DNA from: [Phialemoniopsis] sp. UDSM-2020
Lineage: Eukaryota; Ascomycota; Sordariomycetes; Thyridiales; Thyridiaceae
NCBI GenBank assembly: GCA_018873225.1
Contig: JAEILZ010000005.1
Location: 682,001 to 746,000, forward strand
Length of the DNA stretch: 64,000 bases
Reading direction: 5' to 3'
Position 1 is the stretch's first letter. Each line of letters begins with the position of its first letter. The notes beneath the pieces were generated by a model that was not told where the DNA came from, ran no database searches, and was given only the letters and a program-made list of their open reading frames with translations. Shown piece by piece: positions 22,054 to 34,227 of the stretch. Both the position numbers and the translations under genes were made by a program.

Positions 22054-24579
22054 TTAGTCGAGGAACTTTCCTCCGCATCCACCGCAGGTATCGCCCGAAA
22101 CATCGCGCCGAATGCCCTCGGCCTGCTCGGGCAGCATCTTGACTAGCTCAGGGATCTTGAGGGATCGCAGGCCGCAGACGCCGCAGGCCCGAGAGATGCC
22201 CGGCGCTTGGATGGCCACGCCGCTGACACTACAGGTATCTAGACAGAAAGACACAGATTAGCATACGTCCCTTCTCGTATACGTACTCTCGCCGCTCAGA
22301 ACAATGGAAAGAACTTACCATAGATATGACCCTCCTCACAGATAGTCTGCGCGCCCTCGACCCGCAGTCCAGCCTCGCAGATGTCGCACCGCTGCTGCGC
22401 CGTCACGTCGGCAAAGTATCCGTGCGCGAGAGCCTTGACCCGCGCCGCCTCAGCCGCCTCGGCCTGCTCCTCAGGCAGTACGGTCCTGCCACTGGCGTTG
22501 CCGCTGGCGACCGTGACCGTGACGCCCTGCACCTCCGGGCCGCCGCCGTACATCCACTCCCAGACGCGCGCCTCGGTCGACAGGCCCGGGCGCCAGGCCG
22601 TCGCCGCCATGCCTCCGCCAGCGCCGTCGCCGTCGCGCTCGACCCAGCCGAACATGAGGCGGCTGCGCGTGTGGTACCAGCCGCCGCGGTCGGGCTTGAG
22701 GGCCGACTGCACCGTGCCCATGGCCACCGTCGAGCCGCCGCCGGGCGAGGCGGCGAGGCTCCAGAGGCGGTAGCGGTGGATGAAGACGTCGGGCGAGTCG
22801 GCGGGCGGCATCATCTCTTCTTCGTCATCGACGTCGGTGTCGCCTAGCGGGTCGTCGTCGTCATCTTCGTCGTCGTCGCGAGAGGCAAAGGCCGCGGGGA
22901 GGGCGATGTTGATCTTCTCGTCGATCTCGACGGCCCACTGCGGGCGCGAGGGCTGGATGTCCTCTGGGCAATTGGTCTCGTACCAGTCTGGATTGGTCGC
23001 CGTGGCGGAGAGGCGCACCAGGGTGTAAATTGGTGTCGGGTAGGGGGCTGGGGTGTCGACGGGGCGGAGGAGGATACCTTGGATCGTGGTTAGCTTTACC
23101 GGCTGGGGCAGTGGGAAGAGATGGTCGTGGGCTTACTCTGGATCGGATTGGTGTGCATGCCATCGGGGGTGGGATAGATGGTCTTGCATTTGTGCTGAGG
23201 ATGGGGCTGAATCTTGTAGGCGCCAGCCGTCTCGCCAGCGAGAACAACCTCGAAGATTCGGGGCTGGTTGGGTGTAGCGATGACACCGCGGCAGATTTGC
23301 TTGTTGTTGACATTCAAGATCTGAACGAGAGACTGGTTAGAAATTGGGTGACAATGCAAAGTGCACGGTGTAATCTCACAGTATCCTCCCACTCGATGAA
23401 GGCATCTGTACCAAGGTAAAGGCACATTCCGTCGACATCCTCCTTGCCAACCTCTACAGTGATTCCATCACTACCATCGTCCTTGACCACAATCTTGCGA
23501 AAGCCAATGTAGCCCCGGGCCATGTATGAGAAGATCGCGGTGCTGGAACCGTCCTTGTTCAGCCAGGGCGTCCAGCCAAGACCAAAGTTGGTGCCGAATG
23601 GGACGTAATCAAAGTCCATAATAGACAGGTTGGGGTGCGGGCCCTTGATGGCAAGTCGAGCGACCTCCTTGACAGTCCAGATCGCCTTTTCTTTCGAGGT
23701 GCCCTCCGCGACCTCGAAGTCGGAACGGACCGTGAGGAAGACGTACTCGCCCTGATCGTTGCAATACGCGAGCACAGCACCGCGTGGGCTAAGATGCTTG
23801 GCCCAGGCAAACGAGATGATGGCCTCGCCGTACTCGGCCTGAGGAGGAACGACAAACCGCTCGCCGACAGCCCAGAGGGCCTCCCAGGTCGAGAGGTCGT
23901 AGCCGCCGCTGCCCTTGTGCCTGTTCGCCGAGGTGGCCGGGCCCTCGCCATAAATGACGAGGGTGCCCGAGGCCGTGAGAACGGCCAGAATGGCTCGCTT
24001 GTTGCGACCGACGCCCGTGGGCGACCACTCGATGGCGACGACGTGGTTGAGCGTGGTGGCGGCCGAGGTGAAGGTGCCGCTGCCCGCGCCGCTCGGCTGG
24101 GTGAAGGCGTTCGCCTCGTCGCCGGCGGCCGCGGCGCCTTTGGCCTTCTCGGCCGCGCGGTAGGGGAAGTCGAGGCCCTGAGCCTCCCACAAGCGGCGGT
24201 TGATGCGGACGTCGAGGGGCGGGTAGGAGACGGGGAAGTGGCGCATGCCCGACGAGTACTGGTAGCGCGTGGGGCCCTGCATGGCGACCTGCGCCGAGCG
24301 GAAGACGCCGTCTCCCCCTGCGCCTGCTCCTACTCCTCCGTCGGCATCGTCATCGTCGTTGTCCTCTTCAATTTTGGTCGGCAGGGTGTCGCCGGCGCCC
24401 TCGGTCTCGGCCGAGGGGAAGAGCGGCACGAAGACGTGAAGCGAATCGTCGGCCGCTACAGCAAGCTCGGCGTCGCACGACCAGGATAGCGCGCGCTTGG
24501 TGACGGGCGCGGTGCTGAGGTTGATGCCCTTGAGGGGAAGGGGCTGCTCCTCGGGAGTCGAGTCAGTGGTGGTGTCCAT
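22054..24579 (-). CDS. TFIIIC 90-kDa-type subunit (TFIIIC-delta plus zf-TFIIIC)
   Basis: Subunit of RNA polymerase III factor TFIIIC, which binds internal promoters of tRNA genes. Four exons on the minus strand: 23380-24579, 23137-23320, 22319-23077 and 22054-22238, total 2328 nt, 775 residues. The N-terminal half is WD40-like (ALSWSCDAELAVAADDSLHVF, VVAIEWSPTGVGRNKRAILAVLT, AIISFAWA), as in the TFIIIC-delta family. A very acidic stretch (DDDEDDDDDPLGDTDVDDEEE) divides it from the C-terminal zinc region. That region is restored across the last intron: CDICEAGL, ICEEGHIYDTC, RACGVCGL and a terminal CGGCG, the spacing of the zf-TFIIIC domain. Mammalian counterpart GTF3C4, fission yeast Sfc9. 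Expected nuclear. Divergence outside the two end domains is high, as usual. Confidence 0.88.
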
Positions 24580-25368
24580 TGTGATGGCAAGGTGAGTTGA
24601 AAAGTGAGGTTCTCGAGGGCCTTGCTCCAGACGTGGTGATTGTCTGGCTGAAGACTTTGGGGGAAAGAGGAAAGAACAGAAGGAAAGATATGCTTGATGA
24701 GTTCTCTTTTAAAGGAGCCCATGTTGCCAATGTCCAGACAGCCTTGAGTTGTCATTTCTCAAGTCGTTGTGTGAAGACAAGGCACTCGCCTAACGTGCTT
24801 GTTGATCGGTCCTTCCCGGAGGTTGGAGGAGATACATAATGAAACGGGTGAACAGACCTGGAGGCGCTTCATAATTGATCAAGGACCGCATCTGCAAAAG
24901 CAGATGAGAAGCGACAGTATCAGCTATTTTGTTGCATGAGTGCAAATGAGTGGGACTCCGGGCATTGCTTGCTGTGATGTGATGTGAAGTGTTGATTGAG
25001 AACCAGATTTTTTGAAGTTTGGAATGTTAGTGAGATGTCACCTTAAATGGTTTACGCGCTGGTCACTAACACCCACTCTTCAACCAGATCACCATTTGTC
25101 TGTCACAATGCCATACATGTTTGGCTCTCAAGGCCTCAATCTGTCAAGTTCAATTTTATTCGTCCTTGTAGTTTCTACAATTTATAGTTCTTGGTCTGTT
25201 GGTCTGTCTTGATCAAAATGAAGCAAAGGCCAGCCCGATACCTCAAGCAAGTAGGCCATATCAACTTATCTTTTACATATCCATCGTGTCGCAAAACGCC
25301 CAACTCCTATACCCATATGGCAATATTGATGATGCCTCTCTTTCTCGGCCATCTCTTTAACCTCAACT
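24580..25368. other. Intergenic region upstream of the TFIIIC gene
   Basis: About 790 bp between the GPI8 stop and the TFIIIC start (both minus strand). Relatively AT-rich, with no supported gene. Confidence 0.5.
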
Positions 25369-26656
25369 TCATTTACGGACAGACTCAAAGTAAGCTCCCA
25401 CGCCCCAGAGCAGCGCGCAGCCCGCGACCGCAGTAGCCCCGGCCACTTTCCTCGTCCACCAGTTGTCGTCATTCAGCGGCTTGGCGAACTGTGTCTTCTT
25501 TTGCGCGGGCTTTTTGATCTGCTCTGCGCCCGTCGCGTTCTTGGCAGCAGCCTCTGCCTCCTCTGCTCGTTGCCTCAGGGCAGCGATCTTCTTGCTCAAG
25601 GCAAGCATATCCTCCTCTAGGGTCGTGTTCTTTGCGCCGTCAACCTCCACATTCTGAACATTGCCGAAGAAGTCGGTGATGCGACGGCTGCGAGCTGCCT
25701 CGGCCCCACCGCGGAACAGATCGTACCGCACGCCGGCATGGGAGTGAATCTTCTCGTAATCATAGCTGTCGAACAGATCGCCCACAGTCTTCTTGCTGCT
25801 CAGGTCCTGGACTTGGGTCTCGAGGAACTCCAAGTTGTAGTATGTGTAGCGGTCGATGACGGCGACGCCAACATCGTTATCGGCGTGGTGCGAGTAGGAT
25901 GACTGGTCAAGCTCCGAAGAGCCGGTCGCGATGATGTTGGGGGAGTAGAGCTTGGTGTACATCGTGTTGGCTTGGCAGGTATCGATCATGAAGAGGATCT
26001 CGTGGTATCTAGTAATCACAATGGCGTGTTAGTCATGCATCCAATACCGAGGAAACACGGTGAACTTGCCTCTTCTTCTCCCACATCTGCTCAAAGGCAT
26101 CGGCCAAATCAAACGCTCCAATCTCCTCAGCATCCTGGAACTTGAGGAACTCGTTGCCGCCGTGTCCAGTCATGTACACGAGAATGTTGCTGCGGTCATC
26201 CGTCAACAGCCTCTTGCTGCGGGGCATCTCCTCCCCGACGCGGTCCGTCAGCAGGCGGATGAAGTTCTCGACCGTCACCTCGTAACCCCTGTAGTCCACC
26301 TCGATGTTGTCGCCGTACAGATCGACGGCGCGGTCGGCGTTGGAGTAGACGGTGCCGGGGAAGGCGTTGCGGGGGTTGCACGCCATGTCATCGGGGAGCA
26401 TGAGGATGATCTGCGAGTCCGGGATGCCCAGCCGCTTCACGGTCCGGTATATTGACAGCGCATTGGCGAGATGGCGGTAGTTGAACCAGAAGCGCGACGT
26501 GCAGACGAGCACGGCCCAGTTGCTGGTGTGCTCAGCGACGGCCAGGGGTGTCGTGATGGCAAGCAGCGAAGCTACCAGCAACGCTGGCACCCGGGCGACG
26601 TCTAGCACCCTCATGATGGGAAACAAGCGCCTACACAAATGAAAACAGAATCGCAA
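25369..26656 (-). CDS. GPI8: GPI-anchor transamidase catalytic subunit Gpi8/PIG-K
   Basis: Cysteine protease (C13 family) that cleaves the GPI-attachment signal and joins the protein to the anchor in the ER. Two exons on the minus strand, 26070-26656 and 25369-26008, total 1227 nt, 408 residues. A signal peptide ([21 protein letters not shown]) precedes [17 protein letters not shown] and [12 protein letters not shown]. The catalytic His is in [10 protein letters not shown] (about residue 165) and the catalytic Cys in [12 protein letters not shown] (about 207). [15 protein letters not shown] follows, and a single C-terminal membrane segment ([20 protein letters not shown]). The intron appears to use a GC donor (AG|GCAAGT) with a normal AG acceptor; only this join restores [16 protein letters not shown] second Met at codon 15 is an equally good start. 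The coiled-coil-like stretch (about 315-355) is a fungal addition. Confidence 0.94.
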
Positions 26657-27698
26657 TGCACGCTAGAGAAACTGATGCCGGTGTATGGCAGTTTGCTGTG
26701 AGGCTCTCGTTGTCGTCGTTGTCGATGCCCTCAGCTCAATTGCCACGTACCGTACATGTACCGTGCGGCGGCCTTCAAGGGATGCGGATTTGTCATGGCG
26801 GTTTCGGACGGAACTTCGATAAGATTACAAAATCAATCTCGTGTTTGATTAGCTAAACCCCTGTTTCCGGTCTTCAGCAGTATCCGGGTACGCTAAGGAG
26901 CTAAAAATTCCCATGGTCAACACCTGACAGGGGTGTCATTTTCGGGGGGATTCCAGTACGGGTCCCCATATTTTCAGGGCGGTCCAGGCGGGCGGTGAGC
27001 TTCCACAGGCAAGCCAGCTCTCCGAATGTGGCCAAGCCCAGCAAATAGAAAGCACAGGCCAGCATCACATGCCGCTCCAAAGAGTGCAATTCTTGCCTGG
27101 ATATGCGCCATTTCAGTGACGAGCATCCGCCTGTGACGCCAAAATGGGCCCAAAACAAATGGAGCTTCACATGGTGCCGGATTCGAATGCCCCGCCATGC
27201 CGTCCGTCGTTCCTCGTCCCAAGTGCATCGTGAACTTTTTTCTGGGTCGACTGACTCTTGTGTGTCCAAAGGCGCCTTTGCCGTGGTCCCGACGATGACT
27301 CTTTACCCCAGTCCGGAGTATCTATGCTCTCTTTCTTCCATCACCTGAATCCTTCTCCCCCCATTTCTCTCTCCGTCCACGACCAGCACCCCTGCTCGAG
27401 CAACGCAACAGGCTGCCTCACCCCCACGACATCTCCGTGCCGTCCCACAGCCAACCCAGCCGACAGGATCCAAACAACTAGCTCCGGACATCGTCACAAG
27501 CCCACCGAGGCTAGGTTCCTTTTTCTCTGCCCAGTGCCGAAAACGGCCGCCAGACTGCCGTCGCAATCTGCAATCCTTTTGTCATCAAAGCCGACTTCAC
27601 AAGTATTTGCTTTGCTATTACTGCTGCACCGACATTCTCGCCTGTGAACTCGAGTCGCTCGATCTGATCGCGCTGAATACACCTTTAGCTTGCCCAAG
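26657..27698. other. Bidirectional upstream region of GPI8 and histidine-phosphatase gene
   Basis: About 1.0 kb between divergent starts. A CT-rich stretch lies near 27320-27375, as is common upstream of fungal start sites. No gene is supported. Confidence 0.5.
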
Positions 27699-29899
27699 AT
27701 GGGGCGACCCCCAGCATACATCTTTGTCGTCAGGTGTGTGCCATTCTGATTAATTGTGCTTGATTTACTTGCTGACTCTTGGTTAGACACGGCAACAGAC
27801 TCGACGCTGCTGACAAGCAATGGCACCTCTCCTCGCCGACGCCGTACGACCCTCCCCTGACCTATAGCGGATGGACACAGTCTCGGGCGTTGGGCGTGAG
27901 GATAGGCGAGATTCTTCGGGAGAGACTTCTCGACGACGATCGACCGAGCGCATCGCCTGGCGCGAAGCCCAAGGGTGGGCGGCGGTTTAGAGTCATCATC
28001 CACAGCTCTCCGTTCCTTCGATGCGTTCAGACCTCTGTCGGTATAAGCGCCGGTCTCGCCTCAGACCCTTCGCCGTTGCAAAGCCCGCTTGTTGGCGGCC
28101 ACTCACCCCGAACATCCCAACCCTCGAGCCCCCTTCCCTCCCCCGGCATAAGTCCTGCGATTCGTCCCACCATCTCGATCGATACCAGGCAGCCCGCCCG
28201 TCCTGTCACAGACGGCGCAACGAAGACAGACACCGACGAAATACCAAAGATAGTACTGCGCCTGGATGCTTTCCTTGGAGAATGGCTGTCTCCAACCTAC
28301 TTCGAGCTCATTACACCTCCTCCTGGCTCCGTCATGATGATCGCTAGTGCCAAGGCTGAGCTCCTACGCCGCGAGAACTACAACAGCTACCCTCACTTCC
28401 AGCTTCACCAAAAACATGCTCAGCACCATCACCATAATCAACATCAGGCGCAGCATAACCATGCCCACCTCTGGAATTCTAGTCCAAGAGCAAGTCCTGT
28501 GACCACTCCGCCTGCAACCGACGAACTTCCTCCACTAGCTGGCTTGGATAGCTTGTCAGGCATGGCTACTTCGCTTCCCAGGAGCGGCAGTGTAGGAAGT
28601 CACCACCACCGCGCCGGCCGCATGCCTATGCCGGTTGTTGATGGAAAGACTTATGTCGCACCAACCCCCACCTTCGCAGTATCGTCTAAGGCCCCGATAC
28701 CTGCAGGCTATGTAGCACATGCAAGGGACGCCTGTGTACAGGTCGATTACCAATGGGACTCGATGCGCGCGCCGTACGACTGGGGCGACGGAGGCGAATA
28801 CGGCGAGGAGTGGACGTCGATGCACAAGCGCTTTCGACACGGACTTCAAAAGCTGATGGAATGGTATACGACTGCGGACAAGCCGTACAAGATGGTGACG
28901 AGGCTCGCCAGGTCTTCCACAAACGGATCCCAGACAGGGAATGCGGACCCAGTTGTCGAGGAGCCCGAAGATGAGGATGCCGAGAATGTTGTCATTCTCG
29001 TTTCGCACGGCGCAGGGTGCAACGCACTCATTGGAGGCATCACTCATCAGCCGGTTCTAATGGATGTCGGCCTCTGTTCACTAACTATGGCGACACGGAA
29101 ACCGGCTGGTGCGCATGGAGCGAACGGCACCCATGCCGACGACTTGGTTGCTCCTGTTGGTGACAAACAAGACAATGGGCTTGTGCATCAGATCTACGAT
29201 CTTAAGATGTTTGCCACGACTGATCATGTCCGATCCAACGTCCCAACTCCGGTTGCATCTCGCTCAAATTCCTCTAGCATGACGAACGCAATGAGTGGTG
29301 CACTGAGCAGTGCGATGGGCGGTATCCGAGGCCGCTACTCGGGATCCTTCTCATCGCCTCTCGGAAGTCCCTATATCGACGGAGGAAGTAGGAGCTCGTC
29401 TGCGAACGCGGCTTTCAGTGACTACCGACGGGGCTCGGGGCACTCTTCAGGGAACCATGCGACTGGCGGCATCACAGTGGGCAGTGGCGTTACCTCCTTC
29501 ACCAACCCCTCGGGTCTATCGCGCACGCCCTCCATTGGACTTTGGTCCCCTGCTGTGCGGAAGGCGGAGGAGGCTTTCGAGGACGAGAGCGAGCCCGACA
29601 TGGTATTGAACTTTGGCGATGATGGGAAATACACGTCATCGCACACGAAACACGAGACTACAGACGCCAAGCCGACGGAGACTGCACCCGAGTCTATCAA
29701 AGAATCGATCAAGCCGCCGACTCAACCGCCGACACCTGGAGTGGACGAATCTGAGAAAAGCGATACCCTCGCACAGCTGGGTCAACCGACTGCTGGGCTC
29801 TGGGGTCAGCAGCCTCGACCGATGCGACCCATCGATCTTGCGCATCACAGGACAATCAGCTCATCCAAGCGCCGATGGACGGTTAATGAACGGACTTGA
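27699..29899 (+). CDS. Histidine phosphatase superfamily (phosphoglycerate-mutase-like) protein with large disordered insertions
   Basis: Two exons, 27699-27733 and 27787-29899, total 2148 nt, 715 residues. The tiny first exon encodes MGRPPAYIFVV, and splicing creates the catalytic RHGNRLD motif (His13). The phosphatase core continues with PLTYSGWTQSRALGVRIGEIL and VIIHSSPFLRCVQTS, and the second catalytic His is far downstream in NVVILVSHGAGCNALIGG. Between them lie low-complexity Ser/Pro- and His/Gln-rich inserts (for example QKHAQHHHHNQHQAQ), and after the core there is a long Ser/Gly-rich tail of about 270 residues. Core residues are present, so it is probably an active phosphatase rather than a glycolytic mutase. 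The substrate is unknown; fungal relatives are annotated only as phosphoglycerate mutase family. Confidence 0.85.
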
Positions 29900-30554
29900 G
29901 GGCTTTGGCGGTGGTTGTGGACGCGAGCTCCTTGCCCGCTATCTTGATTTTCGGACTCCATAGTGCAGCGTTTCGGACTTTCTTCTCTTTGGTGCGTAGG
30001 CATGGCATGGGCCAATATTCCACATGTGAATGGAACAGGGAACAAATCATATTCTGGATGCTAGGTTGATAAGAACAAAAATGGTTGATGGGCTGCCCAG
30101 GTTCGGGCTTTTGGCTGGAATGGATACTTCTTCTCAGTTTTTCTTGTAACATACCCCTTTTTAGTCTCTTGCGTGGATATCAGTCTCATGGTAGCTTGGC
30201 TGACGGATGGGAATCTAATGGCATCTCGATTCACGTTGGTCGACTCCGACAAGCTATTCATCCCATTACTTGCTCTTGGTCAGGCCAATGCCTTGCAAGG
30301 GCGGCGTGTTGTTTGCCCCTATCACCTCCCACCTGACCCATACCAAGGTTGACTCCGGAGTGGTTCGCGTTGCGATGTGCCAGCGATCTCGGTGCTTGTC
30401 ACTCACAGAGGACTAGCCGTCAGTCAAACGTGAGTCCGGCAGAGACCTATAATTGAGTTTGGACCCCATACTGGAGCTCACACCTTTCCTTTCCTATCAT
30501 CTGAATCCCGAGAATCTCGTGCAAGCCAAGTAGTCTTGGCGGAATTGATTCAAG
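29900..30554. other. Intergenic region before BTB-like gene
   Basis: About 655 bp between tandem genes. No supported gene and no clear motif. Confidence 0.5.
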
Positions 30555-31939
30555 ATGGCAGACCGGGGCATGATGAAAGGGCTTGATGATAGTCCATCGC
30601 CAAGCCACAACATGGACAACTCGGAGAGCTCCAAGACCTTGTCAGGGGTCTCGGAGACGCCAGACGCTTCTCCTCGACCACACAAGCGCTCTAGGCGAGC
30701 ACTGAGCGTAGGGGCCGAGATGAAGGTCCCTGAGATTAAGAAGGCTGGGTCCCAGGACGACAAGTCATGTGTGGCGTTCGCAAAGTAAGTTATGTATTTC
30801 ACTACGGGGAGGGGATCTAATGCGTAGCATCCGACTGACAAGAAGGACCCAGTGCCTTCGTTGGAGACACCACCGTCGCCTTTCACGTCAGTGAGTGCAA
30901 CAAGACCTTCTACATAGACAAATTCGCCCTTCGTGCCATCAATCCCAGGTACACGTGGGAGAGACCGGAGGGGGCCTCGAACGTTATCACTGGAGGCGTG
31001 ACGCTTGAAACTTTCAGCGCTTTTGTCGAGTACGCTTACAAAGGCGACTACACGTTGCCAGAGCCTCGTTCAAGGCGGCGCCGAGTTCTCTACGAGGTGG
31101 TAGAATACGACACTGATGGTGATGATGATGGTGATGATGATGGTGATGATGATGGTGATGATGATGGTGATGATGATGAAGATGGCGATGAAGATGGCGA
31201 TGAAGAAGATGATGATGATGAAGAGGAAGATGATGGTGATTCTGATAATGATAATGATACTCCCTGGGCGGCGCAAGAGCCCGAAAGTGCCTGTTCACAA
31301 CAACGGCAGGCGAGTCACACGTCAACGAAAGTGTCGTATCCCCAGTTATTTCGATATAACCTGATATTGCCGCTTCCTGGGTCACCTCCTCCGGCCACAC
31401 CCGGTCCCCTGGCGAATATTTCTCATTCGCCGCCAAATGCAGTCCGGATCCTCAACCCGTTCAGGGTGTGGCGCGAGGTCCTTCCATCCAAGGTCGATAT
31501 GAGCCGCATCAGCGCTCCTTCTCGGAGGCTCAAAGGCTCGATGGATTGCTATGACGCCCTGAGGACCCACATCGACCTCTGGGTTTTAGGGCATGAATAC
31601 GGCTGCGATGGGCTGAAGCTGCTGGCCAAGTTCAGGCTGTGCTGGGAGCTCGAGACACTGCGCGTCTGTCGGCGGACGATCAATGACCTGACCAGGCTGA
31701 TCGACCACGCTGTGTACTTGGACCTCCCTGCTGCCGACTTCCCCATCATGGGCCACCTCGCGCGGTTCACGAGCTGCGTCATGCTGTGGCACCCCGACGG
31801 CTGCGAGGAGATCTTCGCGTTCCTGTCCGGCACCGAGTATCCCAACACTGATGCTTGCATGCACCCTTTCAGGAACCTCCTTGAGAACGTGTTGATCCAC
31901 CAGCTTCGGTTCGCTTTGATGGTTCCAGGAAGATCTTGA
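30555..31939 (+). CDS. BTB/POZ-like domain protein with acidic repeat
   Basis: Two exons, 30555-30784 and 30853-31939, total 1317 nt, 438 residues. A 75-residue Ser/Pro-rich N-terminus with a KRSRR basic patch is followed by a BTB-like module: VGDTTVAFHVSECNKTFYID, FALRAINPRYTWERPE, VTLETFSAFVEYAYKGDY. The module is interrupted by a strikingly acidic run of about 50 residues (GDDD units, then mixed Asp/Glu) coded by a microsatellite-like tract. The C-terminal part resumes with a BTB-associated helical pattern (LRTHIDLWVLGHEYGCDGLKLLAKFRLCWEL), as in fungal BTB proteins where the third strand is split by a loop. BTB proteins often adapt substrates to Cul3 ligases; nothing here shows that directly. 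Partners and location are unknown. Confidence 0.75.
31114..31258 (+). repeat. GATGATGATGGT microsatellite-like tract encoding acidic run
   Basis: Four or more perfect copies of the 12-mer GATGATGATGGT (about 31121-31168) grading into degenerate GAT/GAA repeats. It stays in frame and encodes about 48 Asp/Glu/Gly residues. Near-perfect codon identity points to recent slippage, so length is probably variable between strains. Confidence 0.85.
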
Positions 31940-34227
31940 GCCTTTGGTGATGTGCGGCCTCACAGGACTGATTCATTGCGGCTATGTGGCCTCGACGGCG
32001 AGCGAGCCGTATTTTTCCTTTGTCATGAGACTTCCCGTTGTGCCTTTCGCGAGTGCTCCTGGTGACATTGGAAGAGGTTCGATCGAGAGTGAGTCTTGTT
32101 TGTGGAGGATGTTCATTCGATGTATCATTGGATCTGAGTTTTGGAAGCACCAGACACTCCCGTTGAAGACAGCATTCGCTTTTCGGAGTGAATTTAACAG
32201 CTGCTCAGAGCGGCCAGGTCATCGTTCGCTTATACGCTTAGACAGTGGGATAATCCTGGGTAATCAGTTCAGATTTGAGGGACATCGAGAAGGAAAGCTG
32301 TCAACTAATCTGTTACTAATTGGATATGGTACAAGCCGGTCCCAAGATCAGATTAGAAGTTTGTCTGTTTTTGTTTTGCGTTTCTTATGAACCGAGATTG
32401 GATCCATGCTTGTGACTTGCTAGAGATGATCAAGACGCGGTTCCCTTCAAAACTGCCATGGATCGGCCGCCCCAGATAAACAACGCAACACACAAGTTTC
32501 GGTCGAGCTCGAGGCCGTGACAAGTTCAACCATGATCACTGGGAATATGTGACCCAGGCGAGCAACCTTGGTCGTACGTATTAGCTTCGCTTGGCTCAAT
32601 GCATGTCGGTGGCATGACTTCTTTTTTTTTTTTGAGGACGGATAGGACCTTGACAAACTGGTTTTGCAAGTGTGTGAGGATCAAATGCTGCCCTGGGTAC
32701 TTTTGCAGCTCTTCAGGCGTTTCTCCCGGCCACTTCTTTCATCCCCACCCGGAACGGCCCAGTTCCCTTCCGCATCAATATCAGGTTCTGGCCTGCACTA
32801 CAACTCAAGCTTTGCCATATGGAGTAACTGATGATATCCATTGGCTATTGACCTGACACAAATAGACTTATCATTAAGTCTAAATGCTAACTTGGGAGAT
32901 TATTTTCTTTCAAGGCTGAGAACGTACTCCGGGACATTTACAAAAGTACCATCTCTACCCCTATGTGACGTTACCTATGTATGATCCTAGCAGACCGGTC
33001 AATTCTCATTCATGGATCATATGGACTCAAGCATGCACTCCCGTCTAGTTTGCGTATCACGGTGGGTAGGGCGCGTCAAAAAGCATGTGTTGGCGAAGCT
33101 CAAGCGAAATGACCAGTCATGTCTACAAGATCAACCATGAGAGTCCTCAATCGGTAACTTTGCTGTCAATTAGGAGTGGCGCGCTTAGGCTAACCCATGT
33201 CGTCTGCCCTGCCCCCATGTGACACAGGAGTTCACTGACTTCCAACGTTTGACCGCGAGCGGACCAGAAGGATTCATTAGGCGCATGCCAAGCCTGTCAA
33301 GGGCGATCGTGACTTTCGGCGAGATCGGAGAGTGGCAGCCATGGCTCTCTGGGAATAGCCCAAATTGCATCTAGGTTGCGAGTCCCGAACAAGCTAATCA
33401 AAAGCAGTCGTTAATCGGAGTTCCGGCCTCTAATGCGGCGACAACATGAATGGTTATAAGACGAATCGCTGGGTGAACCATCCTGCGCAGTTCTAATATA
33501 TCTTGCATGAAGAGAGCATTATTTGTGTGTTTGAAAGGATGCTGAAGATGGACCACAGTCGGCTTTTATACCAGAGAGAGCGTGGCCTCTATCTTTCATG
33601 ATGTACCTAAACAATGACGAGAACAATAAAACATGCTTGATATTGCACCTCACCGGTTGGGCGGTTGTCTCCCAACTGAATGGCTCTGATGGGGTCGATC
33701 GGCATGGCGGCTAGCCAAGCCGCTGCCTTGAACTGGTGTTGCAAATATGCATTTCCCAAGGGAGAATTGCAGGATTCAATCCGGAAGGTAGCAGTACTTA
33801 TGGTGCAGCACTGTGACATGATGCAGAGCAGGGTAGTTGATATTAGCTTTAGGACCCCTGCCTAGTGCGAGGTCCTACCATCGGCCATGAGGGTAAACTT
33901 TTCTCCCTCCCAGCCTACCGGGTTGTGATGAGACTGGACATAGTTTTGGAGACTTCGTGCCCAACAAGGAGCTAAGAGGGAGATCGAAGGCAAAACAGCA
34001 GGACAGGATCGAGAATGTGTCTCTCGACAGTATGATGGAGGTTATAGCTCTAGTCCGCTCCCCCGGGCCGCTGAGACGTGGACGCTCTGAACAGGCGCAT
34101 GCAAAGAGGTATAAAGTGTTGCAACTTCACCTCCATAACGAGACCAGTCACCAGACAGCTCCTCAACCTTCTCATCATCATATTCTCCAATCTTCACGAA
34201 ACTTGAATCTCATAAGCTTTCAAAAGA
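31940..34227. other. 2.3 kb gene-poor gap between conserved and accessory halves
   Basis: No open frame here has recognisable features and no terminal repeats of a transposon were found. A run of about 13 T occurs near 32622. Base composition is more AT-rich than the left half. The final 130 bp are the promoter of the secreted protein gene at 34228. Confidence 0.5.
34110..34115 (+). promoter_or_regulatory. TATA box of secreted cysteine-rich protein gene
   Basis: TATAAA 118 bp upstream of the ATG at 34228, in the coding orientation. A canonical TATA box fits an inducible gene. Confidence 0.5.
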
